A stretch of DNA of 16,560 nucleotides. Source: Candidatus Pelagibacterales bacterium. GTDB lineage: Bacteria; Pseudomonadota; Alphaproteobacteria; Pelagibacterales; AG-422-B15. Position numbers and translations under genes: made by a program. How positions within the stretch are numbered: the stretch's first letter is position 1; every line of letters starts with the position of its first letter. The notes beneath the pieces are model-generated. The model was not told the DNA's origin, did no database searches, and worked only from the letters and a program-made list of their open reading frames with translations. This document shows positions 1-6,572 of the stretch, piece by piece. The stretch is from NCBI GenBank assembly GCA_016777745.1, contig JADHQX010000014.1, forward strand, positions 1 through 16,560, written 5' to 3'.

Positions 1-1081
1 AAGCATTGGAGTTTACTTCTGAAATAAAATGATCAAGTGGCTCAATACCAGTTGAAGCATCATACCATGAAGATGTTAGTTTGCGTTTGTGATTCCAAAA
101 ATTACTATTTATCATTTTATCTTCGTAGACGTCATAAGTACCCTTGATAAATTCTCGCCATCCAATAATTTGTCTAATAAATCCTTCAAGGCTATTTAAT
201 GATATTGTATTGCTCTCATTATATTTAATTGCTTCAGCTACAACCTCTCGAGGGGTAAGCAAGCCAATATTTAATAGTGGACTGAGTAAGCTGTGAAAAA
301 CTGAGTTTGATTCAGTACTCATTGCATCTTCATAATCACCAAAATTTTCAAATCTTTCTTCTAAAAAATTTTGAAGCCATAGTAATGCTAACTTTCTATT
401 TGTCGGTAGAAAAAAACCATTTATGTTACCAGGGTGGTTTTTAAATTTTTTATCGACTAAAAGTTTAGCTTCTTCAACATTAATATCTTTTTTAGCAGTT
501 GGAAGAGGGGGAATTTTAATATTTTTTGGAAGTTTTTTTCTATTTTCTTCATCTAAAGACCATTTTCCACCTATAGGAAGTTTATTTTCAATTAAAATAT
601 TTTCATTAATTCTTTGTAGCTTATAAAAATTATTTAAAAAAGGTTTTTTATTCTTAGAAAAGTACTCATCAATCAAATTCTGATCTGTCATGAACATCGG
701 ACTTTTAATAATTTCTAATTCTAACTTATTAGAAGAACAAAACTTGAGTATTCTTTTTTTAAAAAAAGAGTCAGGTATATCAAATACTTTTAATTTTTTA
801 ATACTATTTAACTTGATAAATGTTTTTAATTTTTTTTCATAATTATTATCTTTTTTTTGTTCATCTAGTTTTTCGTAATGACATTTTAGTCCCTCTTTAA
901 CCAATGAATCTTTATAACTTCGCATTGATGCAAGAAAAAAAATTAATTTATGTTTATGAAATTTAAAGTAGCTACATAGCTCATAATCTTCAGCCATAAA
1001 AAAATGACATGACTTATATTTTTTAATATGATTTAAGGGAAAAAGTTGATTTCCTAAAACAATAAAACCTTCAGTTGACAT
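1..1081 (-). CDS. Cryptochrome/photolyase-family protein (COG3046-like), partial
   Basis: Translating the minus strand from the ATG at 1081 gives 360 open codons running off the left window edge, so only the N-terminal part is visible. It matches the bacterial cryptochrome/photolyase group related to PhrB. Recognisable family blocks are GGKWSLDEENRKKLP at residues 171-185, FGDYEDAM at 247-254, the FHSLLSPLLNIGLLTPREV block at 262-280 and the FAD-domain motif QIIGWREFIKG at 304-314. Members are flavoproteins that repair UV lesions such as (6-4) photoproducts, or act as light sensors. The alpha/beta antenna domain occupies roughly residues 1-130 and the helical FAD domain follows. The C-terminus, with FAD contacts and any iron-sulfur cysteines, lies outside the window. 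It is last in the ubiE-ubiB-coaBC-dut series, 11 bp after the dut stop, with no clear ribosome binding site. Family assignment is firm; whether it repairs DNA or senses light is not settled. Confidence 0.85.
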   Translation of the reverse strand, partial: MSTEGFIVLGNQLFPLNHIKKYKSCHFFMAEDYELCSYFKFHKHKLIFFLASMRSYKDSLVKEGLKCHYEKLDEQKKDNNYEKKLKTFIKLNSIKKLKVFDIPDSFFKKRILKFCSSNKLELEIIKSPMFMTDQNLIDEYFSKNKKPFLNNFYKLQRINENILIENKLPIGGKWSLDEENRKKLPKNIKIPPLPTAKKDINVEEAKLLVDKKFKNHPGNINGFFLPTNRKLALLWLQNFLEERFENFGDYEDAMSTESNSVFHSLLSPLLNIGLLTPREVVAEAIKYNESNTISLNSLEGFIRQIIGWREFIKGTYDVYEDKMINSNFWNHKRKLTSSWYDASTGIEPLDHFISEVNSNA

Positions 1082-1092
1082 CTATAAAATAA

Positions 1093-1542
1093 CTATTTTC
1101 CCGTAGATCCAAAGCCAGAGTCACCACGATCAGTTTCATCTAAATTTTCAACAATATCAAATTCACCAGTTACAAATTGAGAAAATACCATCTGAGCAAT
1201 TCTATCTTGAGGTTTTATAGTGTAATTATCATTACTTAGGTTTACCAAAATAACTTTAATTTCACCACGATAATCGGAGTCAATAGTTCCAGGCGTATTT
1301 AAAATAGTAATGCCATGTTTTATAGCTAGACCAGAACGTGGTCTTATTTGAGCCTCTAAATCTTTAGGTAAACTAATTGCTATTCCTGTTGGAATTAAAC
1401 TTCTTTCTAAAGGTTTTAATGTTACCTCAGATTCAATATCTGCAGAAAGATCCATTCCAGCAGCACCCTTAGTCTCATAATTTGGTAATTTAAAATCAGA
1501 CTTAGATGATATTTTTTTTATGTAAACTTTTATAGATGGCAT
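1093..1542 (-). CDS. dut: Deoxyuridine 5'-triphosphate nucleotidohydrolase (dUTPase)
   Basis: Hydrolyses dUTP to dUMP and pyrophosphate in the cytoplasm, keeping uracil out of DNA and supplying dUMP for thymidylate synthesis. All five motifs of the homotrimeric family are present in order: AAGMDLSAD (27-35), RPRSGLAIKHGI (67-78), NTPGTIDSDYRGEI with the catalytic aspartate and the uracil-pocket tyrosine (83-96), QDRIAQMVF (112-120) and the C-terminal arm RGDSGFGSTG (139-148), which closes over the nucleotide. At 149 residues it has the usual length and is complete. Its ATG lies 2 bp after the coaBC stop, so it is probably translated from the same mRNA, perhaps by coupling. No Shine-Dalgarno sequence precedes it. 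Confidence 0.97.
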   Translation of the reverse strand: MPSIKVYIKKISSKSDFKLPNYETKGAAGMDLSADIESEVTLKPLERSLIPTGIAISLPKDLEAQIRPRSGLAIKHGITILNTPGTIDSDYRGEIKVILVNLSNDNYTIKPQDRIAQMVFSQFVTGEFDIVENLDETDRGDSGFGSTGK

Positions 1543-1544
1543 TT

Positions 1545-2744
1545 TTAAACAGAAAAATAATCTGAAATACTACTAGATAACTTTTTTGCTACATTTTCTT
1601 TGGTCATCTTATTCCAAGTTTCTGACTTATTTTTTGATATAAATACAATTTCATTTTCATCTTCACCAAAAACTTTTCCATTACTAACATCATTTGCTAA
1701 AATCCAATCACATCCTTTAGATACAAGCTTAGCTTCTGCATTCTTATGAAGGTTTTCAGTTTCAGCTGCAAAACCAATTACAAGTTCTGGACGCTGGGAG
1801 TTCCTTTTACCTATTCGTTTTAATATGTCAGGATTTTCTGTTAGTTCTAGGGAGATATTTTCTCCAATTTTTTTTATTTTTGTATCACTTGTTTGATTAA
1901 TCTTATAATCACTGACAGCTGCTGCACATACAGCTATATCTACAGGCAATAGATTTTCAGTGGCCAATAACATTTCTTCTGCAGTATTAACTTTAATAAT
2001 TGATGGTCCTTGAGGTAATGAGACATTAGTTGGACCAGTTATTAATGTGGTTTTTGCACCCATATCGAATAAACTTTGAGCAATTGCATATCCTTGTTTT
2101 CCAGATGATTCATTGCTAATAAATCTTACAGGATCTATCTGCTCTTTTGTAGGTCCAGAGGTAATCAAGGCTGATAAGTTTTTTAGAGGTTGTGAGGATA
2201 GAGATAAGTCATATTCTAGAATTGAATTTATTATTTCTTGAGTTTCTGACATTCTTCCAAGACCATATTCACCACAGGCCATATCCCCCTTTTCTGGGCC
2301 AATGAATTTTATTTCATCATTAATTAACATCTGAATGTTTCTTTGGGTCGCTGGATTATGCCACATTCTAACATTCATGGCGGGTACAACAAACACTGGC
2401 TTGTTTGTGGCCATTAAAACAGTAGAGGCCAAATCATCACAAGAGCCATAGGCCATTTTAGAAATTATATTGGTTGTTGCTGGAGCAACTAAAATTAAAT
2501 CAGCCTCTCTCGATAACTGGATATGTCCCATTTTATTTTCGTCGGTAAGATTAAATAATTCAGAATAAACATGATTACCAGATAGACTTGCAACAGACAG
2601 GGGCGTAACAAATTCACTTCCAGATCTTGTTAATATACAAGTTACATTGATACTCTGGTCTTTTAATTTTCTAATTAATTCTAAAGATTTGTAAGCAGCA
2701 ATACCGCCAGTAATTATTAATAAAATATTTTTAATTTTTTTCAT
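1545..2744 (-). CDS. coaBC: Bifunctional phosphopantothenoylcysteine decarboxylase / phosphopantothenate-cysteine ligase
   Basis: Carries out two consecutive steps of coenzyme A synthesis: joining cysteine to 4'-phosphopantothenate (CoaB) and FMN-dependent decarboxylation to 4'-phosphopantetheine (CoaC). The N-terminal CoaC half shows GGIAAYKS (13-20), the catalytic histidine in MGHIQLSRE (H74), the substrate clamp PAMN (121-124) and the active-site cysteine in MACGEYGLGRM (C157). The C-terminal CoaB half, from about residue 188, shows TSGPTKEQIDPVRFISN (195-211), SSGKQGYA (213-220), CAAAVSDYK (273-281), the KIKK lysine segment (289-292) and GFAAETE (324-330). At 399 residues it is a full-length fusion. 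ubiB ends 63 bp upstream, the largest gap in this gene series, so an extra promoter there is possible but none is convincing. The bases before the ATG hold no Shine-Dalgarno sequence. Confidence 0.97.
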   Translation of the reverse strand: MKKIKNILLIITGGIAAYKSLELIRKLKDQSINVTCILTRSGSEFVTPLSVASLSGNHVYSELFNLTDENKMGHIQLSREADLILVAPATTNIISKMAYGSCDDLASTVLMATNKPVFVVPAMNVRMWHNPATQRNIQMLINDEIKFIGPEKGDMACGEYGLGRMSETQEIINSILEYDLSLSSQPLKNLSALITSGPTKEQIDPVRFISNESSGKQGYAIAQSLFDMGAKTTLITGPTNVSLPQGPSIIKVNTAEEMLLATENLLPVDIAVCAAAVSDYKINQTSDTKIKKIGENISLELTENPDILKRIGKRNSQRPELVIGFAAETENLHKNAEAKLVSKGCDWILANDVSNGKVFGEDENEIVFISKNKSETWNKMTKENVAKKLSSSISDYFSV

Positions 2745-2807
2745 TTCAGGAGCTATTTAACGCTAACACTTTGATATGTAAAATAATAAAATATTTATAA
2801 TATATAT

Positions 2808-4349
2808 TTAAATCAACAAGATAGCAGCGATAAATATTATAATAGCGCTAGAGGCTATGCCTAATAGGTTTTTGCGACTTTTTCTTCTACTTTTATTGTT
2901 ATCTGAACTTAATTTATTTTCTACTATTATATCAAATGCACCTTCAGCCCTATCTAGAAAATCAGGTATGTCAGGAATTTTTCTTGCCAACGTTTCAAGA
3001 ACCTTACCTGTTTCCTTGAGCTTTGTTATTGGTCCAAGCTCATCTTTAAGCCATTTTTCTATTTCAGGTTTAGATATCTCCCAAAAATTTATTTCAGGAT
3101 TAAATTTTCTTGCGACTCCTTCAACAATAATCATTGTCTTTTGAAGCAAAAGCAATTGGGGCTGTAATGACATATTAAATTGTTTTGTTATATCAAACAA
3201 TTGAACCAAAACTCTACCCATAGATATATCTTTTGCTTTTAGATTTATAATAGGCTCACCAATTGATCGAAGTGCTTGAGAAAAGTCATCAATTGATTGA
3301 TTGGCATCAATTAAGCCTGCTTCTTTATGAATTGCAGCAATCTTAAGATAATCCTGATTAATAAAACCAAAGATGATCTCAGCTAAAAATCTTCGATTTT
3401 TTTTATCTAATCTACCCATAATTCCAAAGTCAACTGCTATCAGATCATTATTATTACCAATAAATAAATTGCCCTGATGTAAGTCAGCATGAAAATACCC
3501 ATCTCTAATCGCTTGTCTTAAAAAATTAACAATTAGTGAGTCTGCAACTTTTACTAAATTAGTTTTATTTTTTATCAATTGATCTATTTTGTCGGCTGGA
3601 ATACCGTTTATTCTCTCAATTGTTAAAACTTTTTTTGTTACATATTCCCAATGAATGTCAGGCACATAAAAACTTTGATCATCTTTTGTATTTTCTTTTA
3701 GTTCTGAAGCAGCTGCAGCCTCGTATCTTAAGTCCAGTTCAAATTTAATGATTTCTCTGGTTTTTTTAATTACAGAATTTAGTTGTAAACGCTGAAATTC
3801 ACTGAAGTTTTCAAGAAAATTAGTTAACCAGTCTAATCGATACATTTCATCTTCAATAGTCTCAATTATATTGGGTCTTAATATTTTTACAGCAACAGGT
3901 ATAATTTTTTCTCCATCTTTGATTTCAGCAAAGTGTACTTGTGCTATTGATGCGGCGGCTATAGGTTGACCAAAATTTTGAAATACATTGTCTATATTTT
4001 TATCAAATTGTTCTTCAATAATTTTTATAGCTTCATTTCTAGAAAATGGAGGTAAATTATCTCTCAACATAGCCATATCTTCTGCTATTTCATTGCCGAT
4101 TATGTCTGGTCTGGTTGATATCAATTGTCCCAACTTAATAAACGAAGGACCAAGTTCATTTAGTGCGGATGAAATTCTAATACCGTCAGGCATATCTTTT
4201 GGTGATTTATTAAACGTTGCTGGAGCTAATAAATAAGTGAATAATTTAAATAAAAATTTATAGCGAATATTTTTCTCAATAAGTTTAAGAATATTATGTT
4301 TTTTAAAGACACGAATTATCTTTAAAAAAAATAGAAAATTTGCAATCAT
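2808..4349 (-). CDS. ubiB: UbiB: ABC1/ADCK-type atypical kinase-like ATPase for ubiquinone biosynthesis
   Basis: UbiB proteins are membrane-bound atypical kinase-fold ATPases needed for aerobic ubiquinone synthesis; they are thought to help extract or present lipid intermediates rather than to phosphorylate proteins. Hallmarks visible are the family KxGQ motif (K72-Q75, in IKLGQLISTRPD), the alanine-rich loop AAASIAQVH (131-139) replacing the usual glycine-rich loop, VAVK with the nucleotide-binding lysine K155, ELDLRYEAAAASEL (204-217), the catalytic-loop HADLHQGNLF (287-296) and the DFG-like AVDFGIMGRLD (D307). The basic stretch at about 486-493 is followed by one strongly hydrophobic segment (494-513), which fits C-terminal anchoring in the inner membrane. 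At 513 residues its length is normal. It starts 4 bp after the ubiE stop; a weak purine run (GGAAAA) within the ubiE end could assist initiation. Confidence 0.95.
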   Translation of the reverse strand: MIANFLFFLKIIRVFKKHNILKLIEKNIRYKFLFKLFTYLLAPATFNKSPKDMPDGIRISSALNELGPSFIKLGQLISTRPDIIGNEIAEDMAMLRDNLPPFSRNEAIKIIEEQFDKNIDNVFQNFGQPIAAASIAQVHFAEIKDGEKIIPVAVKILRPNIIETIEDEMYRLDWLTNFLENFSEFQRLQLNSVIKKTREIIKFELDLRYEAAAASELKENTKDDQSFYVPDIHWEYVTKKVLTIERINGIPADKIDQLIKNKTNLVKVADSLIVNFLRQAIRDGYFHADLHQGNLFIGNNNDLIAVDFGIMGRLDKKNRRFLAEIIFGFINQDYLKIAAIHKEAGLIDANQSIDDFSQALRSIGEPIINLKAKDISMGRVLVQLFDITKQFNMSLQPQLLLLQKTMIIVEGVARKFNPEINFWEISKPEIEKWLKDELGPITKLKETGKVLETLARKIPDIPDFLDRAEGAFDIIVENKLSSDNNKSRRKSRKNLLGIASSAIIIFIAAILLI

Positions 4350-4353
4350 AAAA

Positions 4354-5034
4354 TTAACTTTTCCAGCCTGAATGAATTGCTACAACACCATTAAATATAT
4401 TTCGGTACTCAACTTTTTCGAATCCAGCATCCCTTATCATTGTTGAAAACTTTTCCTGTGACGGAAATTTTTCAATTGTATCTACTAAATATTTATATGG
4501 CTCCTCATCTCCAACAACAAGCTTACCTATTTTAGGTATAACCATGGAATATGTTTCATACAGTTTAGCCAATTTAGAATTCTCTAATTTTGAAAACTCT
4601 AAGCACATGAATCTACCTCCTGGCTTTAATACTCTCATGGCTTCTTCCAAGCCTTTTTGGATATCAGTAAAATTGCGAATACCAAAGCTAACAATATAGG
4701 CATCAAAAGATCCATTTTCAAAAGGTAACTCTTCAGCAAAAGCACAAGTTCTACTTATGGAGTCTTCATGTTTATCAACATTCTTTGATCCATTTTTAAG
4801 CATACTTGTATTAGGATCACAGATAGTAGCTTTGCCATTTCCACTCACTCTTTTTAAAAAACGTCTTGAAATATCTCCTGTGCCACCAGCAACATCAATA
4901 ATATTCATACCTGGGTATGGTTTTAACCAATCAATTAAACACTCTTTCCAATATCTATGGGTTCCTAATGACATGATATCATTCATTAAGTCATATTTAT
5001 TTGCTACCGCATCAAAGACTTGTTTTGTTTCCAT
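4354..5034 (-). CDS. ubiE: Ubiquinone biosynthesis C-methyltransferase UbiE
   Basis: A soluble S-adenosylmethionine-dependent enzyme that C-methylates the benzoquinol ring of ubiquinone precursors (or demethylmenaquinol in organisms with menaquinone). Family signatures are VFDAVANKYDLMNDIMSLG (6-24), SAM motif I in IIDVAGGTGDISRR (45-58), the SFGIRNF block (116-122) leading to MRVLKPGGR (133-141), EEPYKYLVDTIEKFP (177-191) and the C-terminal NIFNGVVAIHSGWK (212-225). At 226 residues it is slightly shorter than many homologues at the N-terminus. The start is secure because an in-frame TAG lies four codons upstream (5046-5044). It heads the minus-strand gene series and diverges from mutM across 67 bp. 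A GATAAT box (5044-5039) ends only 4 bases before the ATG and no Shine-Dalgarno sequence is seen. Confidence 0.96.
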   Translation of the reverse strand: METKQVFDAVANKYDLMNDIMSLGTHRYWKECLIDWLKPYPGMNIIDVAGGTGDISRRFLKRVSGNGKATICDPNTSMLKNGSKNVDKHEDSISRTCAFAEELPFENGSFDAYIVSFGIRNFTDIQKGLEEAMRVLKPGGRFMCLEFSKLENSKLAKLYETYSMVIPKIGKLVVGDEEPYKYLVDTIEKFPSQEKFSTMIRDAGFEKVEYRNIFNGVVAIHSGWKS

Positions 5035-5101
5035 AAGTATTATCTAAATTTCAGGTTACTTTTACTACCTTATTAAAAGATTTTAAATATATACTTGTAC
5101 T
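5035..5101. promoter_or_regulatory. Divergent ubiE / mutM promoter region
   Basis: This 67-bp gap lies between divergent genes and must hold the promoters for both unless transcription enters from inside them. On the plus strand TATACT (5090-5095) stops 6 bases before the mutM ATG. On the minus strand GATAAT (5044-5039) stops 4 bases before the ubiE ATG. Both fit very short or absent mRNA leaders. No good -35 hexamer is found at 16-18 bp from either box, so these are candidate promoters only. Confidence 0.45.
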
Positions 5102-5935
5102 ATGCCAGAATTACCAGAAGTTGAGACAGTATCTCAAGGAATTAAGTCAAAATTACTTAATTGTAAGATTAATAAGGTTTTAGTTAAGAGAAGAGATTTA
5201 AGATTCAAAATGGATTCTAAGTTTGAACAAAAAATTTTAAATACTAAAATCTATGATGTAAGCCGCAGAGCAAAATATATTTTAATACACTTAAATAATG
5301 GCTTAACCATCATTATACATCTTGGTATGTCAGGAAGAATTGCTATAGATAGCTTAAGTTCTAGTGAGAAAAAATTTAAACATACCCATTTAGAAATTTT
5401 CATGTCTAATAAGAAAAAAATGAAATTTATTGATCCAAGGAGATTTGGGTCTGTATTACTATGTGAAACTGAAAATATAGATAAACATAAACTAATTAAA
5501 AATCTTGCTCCCGAACCACTCACAGTTAAATTTAATAAGACTTATTTGTTTTTAGCTCTTAAAGGTAGATCAGCAGATATTAAGTCAATAATTATGAACC
5601 AGTTTATAGTTGTGGGAGTAGGCAATATTTATGCTTCTGAATCTCTATATAAAGCCAAAATTAAGCCAAATCGATCAGCTAAGTCTTTAAGTCCACTTGA
5701 GTGTGATAGGCTTGTAAAATCAATTAAAAAAGTACTAAAGAGGTCAATTAAGCTGGGGGGTTCTTCAATTAACGATTATTCTTTAGTCGATGGTAATTTA
5801 GGCTTCTTTCAAAGAGAATTTGAGGTTTATGGAAAAGAAGGAAAATTTTGTACAAAAAAAACTTGTCATTCTAGAATATTACGAATAGTTATAGCCCAGC
5901 GTTCAAGCTTCTATTGTGATAATTGTCAGAAGTAA
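5102..5935 (+). CDS. mutM: Formamidopyrimidine-DNA glycosylase (Fpg/MutM)
   Basis: A base-excision-repair enzyme with glycosylase and AP-lyase activity that removes oxidised purines such as 8-oxoguanine and formamidopyrimidines. It starts with the diagnostic MPELPEVETV, where P2 (after Met removal) is the catalytic nucleophile and E3 assists. Further family features are K58 in SRRAKY, HLGMSGR (73-79), DPRRFG (111-116), the helix-two-turn-helix region with VGVGNIYASESL (171-182), and a C-terminal zinc finger with C250, C255, C272 and C275 plus the DNA-contacting R267 in QRSSFYC. The first cysteine pair is spaced C-x4-C, as I recall for alphaproteobacterial MutM, rather than the C-x2-C of many others. 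At 277 residues it is complete. It is divergent from ubiE and 34 bp upstream of rpsT. Confidence 0.97.
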   Translation: MPELPEVETVSQGIKSKLLNCKINKVLVKRRDLRFKMDSKFEQKILNTKIYDVSRRAKYILIHLNNGLTIIIHLGMSGRIAIDSLSSSEKKFKHTHLEIFMSNKKKMKFIDPRRFGSVLLCETENIDKHKLIKNLAPEPLTVKFNKTYLFLALKGRSADIKSIIMNQFIVVGVGNIYASESLYKAKIKPNRSAKSLSPLECDRLVKSIKKVLKRSIKLGGSSINDYSLVDGNLGFFQREFEVYGKEGKFCTKKTCHSRILRIVIAQRSSFYCDNCQK

Positions 5936-5969
5936 CTGGGGTTAAAAAGTAAAATAAATATAAAAAATC

Positions 5970-6233
5970 ATGGCCAATACAAAATCAGCTAAAACAAAAG
6001 TAAGAGTTATCGAGAGAAAGACTGCTATCAATAAAGCCGTTAGAAATAGATATCGTACTTATGTTAAAAAGACAGAACTAGATATAGTAAACAATTCAAA
6101 ATCTGAAGCTCAAGCATCTATGAAAATAGCTGAAGCAGAAATAATGAGCGCTGTATCTAAAGGTATTCTACATAGAAACACTGCAGCAAGAAAAGTTTCA
6201 AGACTTGTAAAAAAAGTAAAAGCTATAAATTAA
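5970..6233 (+). CDS. rpsT: 30S ribosomal protein S20
   Basis: A primary-binding protein of the small ribosomal subunit that contacts 16S rRNA. The 87-residue, lysine/arginine-rich sequence begins MANTKSAKTKVRVIERKT and contains the conserved NRYRTYVKK (26-34) and HRNTAARKVSRLVKKVK (68-84) segments of S20. Length is normal. In many alphaproteobacteria rpsT sits just before dnaA, as it does here, 339 bp upstream. The 34-bp gap after mutM has TATAAA (5959-5964) five bases before the ATG, and a TTGTCA (5923-5928) inside the end of mutM; their spacing is too long for an ordinary promoter. No Shine-Dalgarno sequence is close to the start. Confidence 0.97.
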   Translation: MANTKSAKTKVRVIERKTAINKAVRNRYRTYVKKTELDIVNNSKSEAQASMKIAEAEIMSAVSKGILHRNTAARKVSRLVKKVKAIN

Positions 6234-6290
6234 TTAATCAAGTTTTATCTGATACTTAAAAGTTTTAATCAAACTATTATCAAAACATAA

Positions 6291-6302
6291 TAACTTAAGT
6301 TA
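6291..6302. repeat. Perfect 12-bp palindrome TAACTTAAGTTA
   Basis: The sequence equals its own reverse complement over 12 bases and lies between rpsT and dnaA, just before the DnaA-box-like CTATTCACA. It could be an operator for a dimeric regulator or a chance palindrome in AT-rich DNA. It has no loop and no T-run, so it is not a terminator. Confidence 0.4.
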
Positions 6303-6309
6303 CTAGATT

Positions 6310-6318
6310 CTATTCACA
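6310..6318 (+). promoter_or_regulatory. Near-consensus DnaA box (CTATTCACA)
   Basis: It differs from the DnaA-box consensus TTATNCACA only at the first base. It is the only such site I found between rpsT and dnaA on either strand. One box could serve dnaA autoregulation, but does not make an origin on its own. Confidence 0.35.
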
Positions 6319-6380
6319 GTAGATTAGTGGTATAAAAGTTAGCTATTAAATATTTCTTTTTCTCATTGCGATTCAAATTT

Positions 6381-6397
6381 AATAACGATAAGTTATT
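6381..6397. repeat. Inverted repeat AATAAC-GATAA-GTTATT
   Basis: A perfect 6-bp stem with a 5-base loop, extendable with a 2-base bulge into the flanking AAATTT and TTTTAAATT. The stem is weak and not followed by a clean T-run, so it is not called a terminator. It may be an operator or part of an AT-rich control region for dnaA. Confidence 0.35.
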
Positions 6398-6556
6398 TTA
6401 AATTAATAAATATCTTTTTATTAGTTTTTCAAAAAATTCAAATTTAAGTTTTTTAAAAAATATTTTTTTAGAATAATGTACTTTTGATTGTTTTTAAAAA
6501 ACTTAAAGCAATTGTATTAATTTTAAAAAAAACTAGTTACAATTTTTATATAACCT

Positions 6557-6562
6557 AAGAGG
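6557..6562 (+). promoter_or_regulatory. Shine-Dalgarno sequence of dnaA (AAGAGG)
   Basis: AAGAGG ends 10 bases before the dnaA ATG at 6573 and is complementary to the anti-Shine-Dalgarno end of 16S rRNA. It is the only clear site of its kind among the starts in this window, and supports the 6573 start. Confidence 0.6.
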
Positions 6563-6572
6563 CAAAACTTTA

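Larger units (their letters stand above)
6234..6572. other. 339-bp very AT-rich intergenic region upstream of dnaA
   Basis: This is the only stretch over 300 bp without a gene. It must contain the dnaA promoter and any rpsT terminator. Visible structure includes a perfect 12-bp palindrome (6291-6302), one near-consensus DnaA box CTATTCACA (6310-6318), a 6-bp inverted repeat with a 5-base loop (6381-6397), an 11-bp direct repeat ATTCAAATTTA (6371-6381 and 6436-6446), and three copies of TTTTAAAAAA (6451-6460, 6492-6501, 6521-6530). From about 6375 to 6555 the DNA is almost entirely A and T, as in a DNA-unwinding element. No ORF, tRNA or clear rho-independent terminator was found. A role as replication origin or dnaA control region is an inference only. 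Confidence 0.6.

Noticed and set aside
423..626. A 67-codon plus-strand frame near the left edge
   Set aside because: It lies inside the minus-strand photolyase-family gene, whose translation matches its family across this interval.
2745..2807. An internal promoter between ubiB and coaBC
   Set aside because: The gap is AT-rich with several TATAAA/TATTAT-like hexamers, but none has a -35 at a normal distance. It remains possible but unsupported.
2857..3144. Open frames opposite ubiB, ubiE, mutM, dnaA, recF, gyrB, the diiron gene and others (for example 2857-3144, 4757-5047, 15646-16020)
   Set aside because: Each lies wholly or almost wholly inside a conserved gene on another frame, has no recognisable domain, and its composition is explained by the reverse or shifted reading of that gene.
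6234..6300. A rho-independent terminator after rpsT
   Set aside because: The region has AT palindromes and short repeats, but no G+C-containing stem followed by a T-run.
6310..6385. A tRNA-like pattern: TTAGTGGTATA resembling a D-loop and GCGATTCAAATTT resembling a T-loop at roughly the right distance
   Set aside because: No D-stem, anticodon stem or 7-bp acceptor stem can be formed around these pieces, and there is no CCA end. The match is chance in AT-rich DNA.
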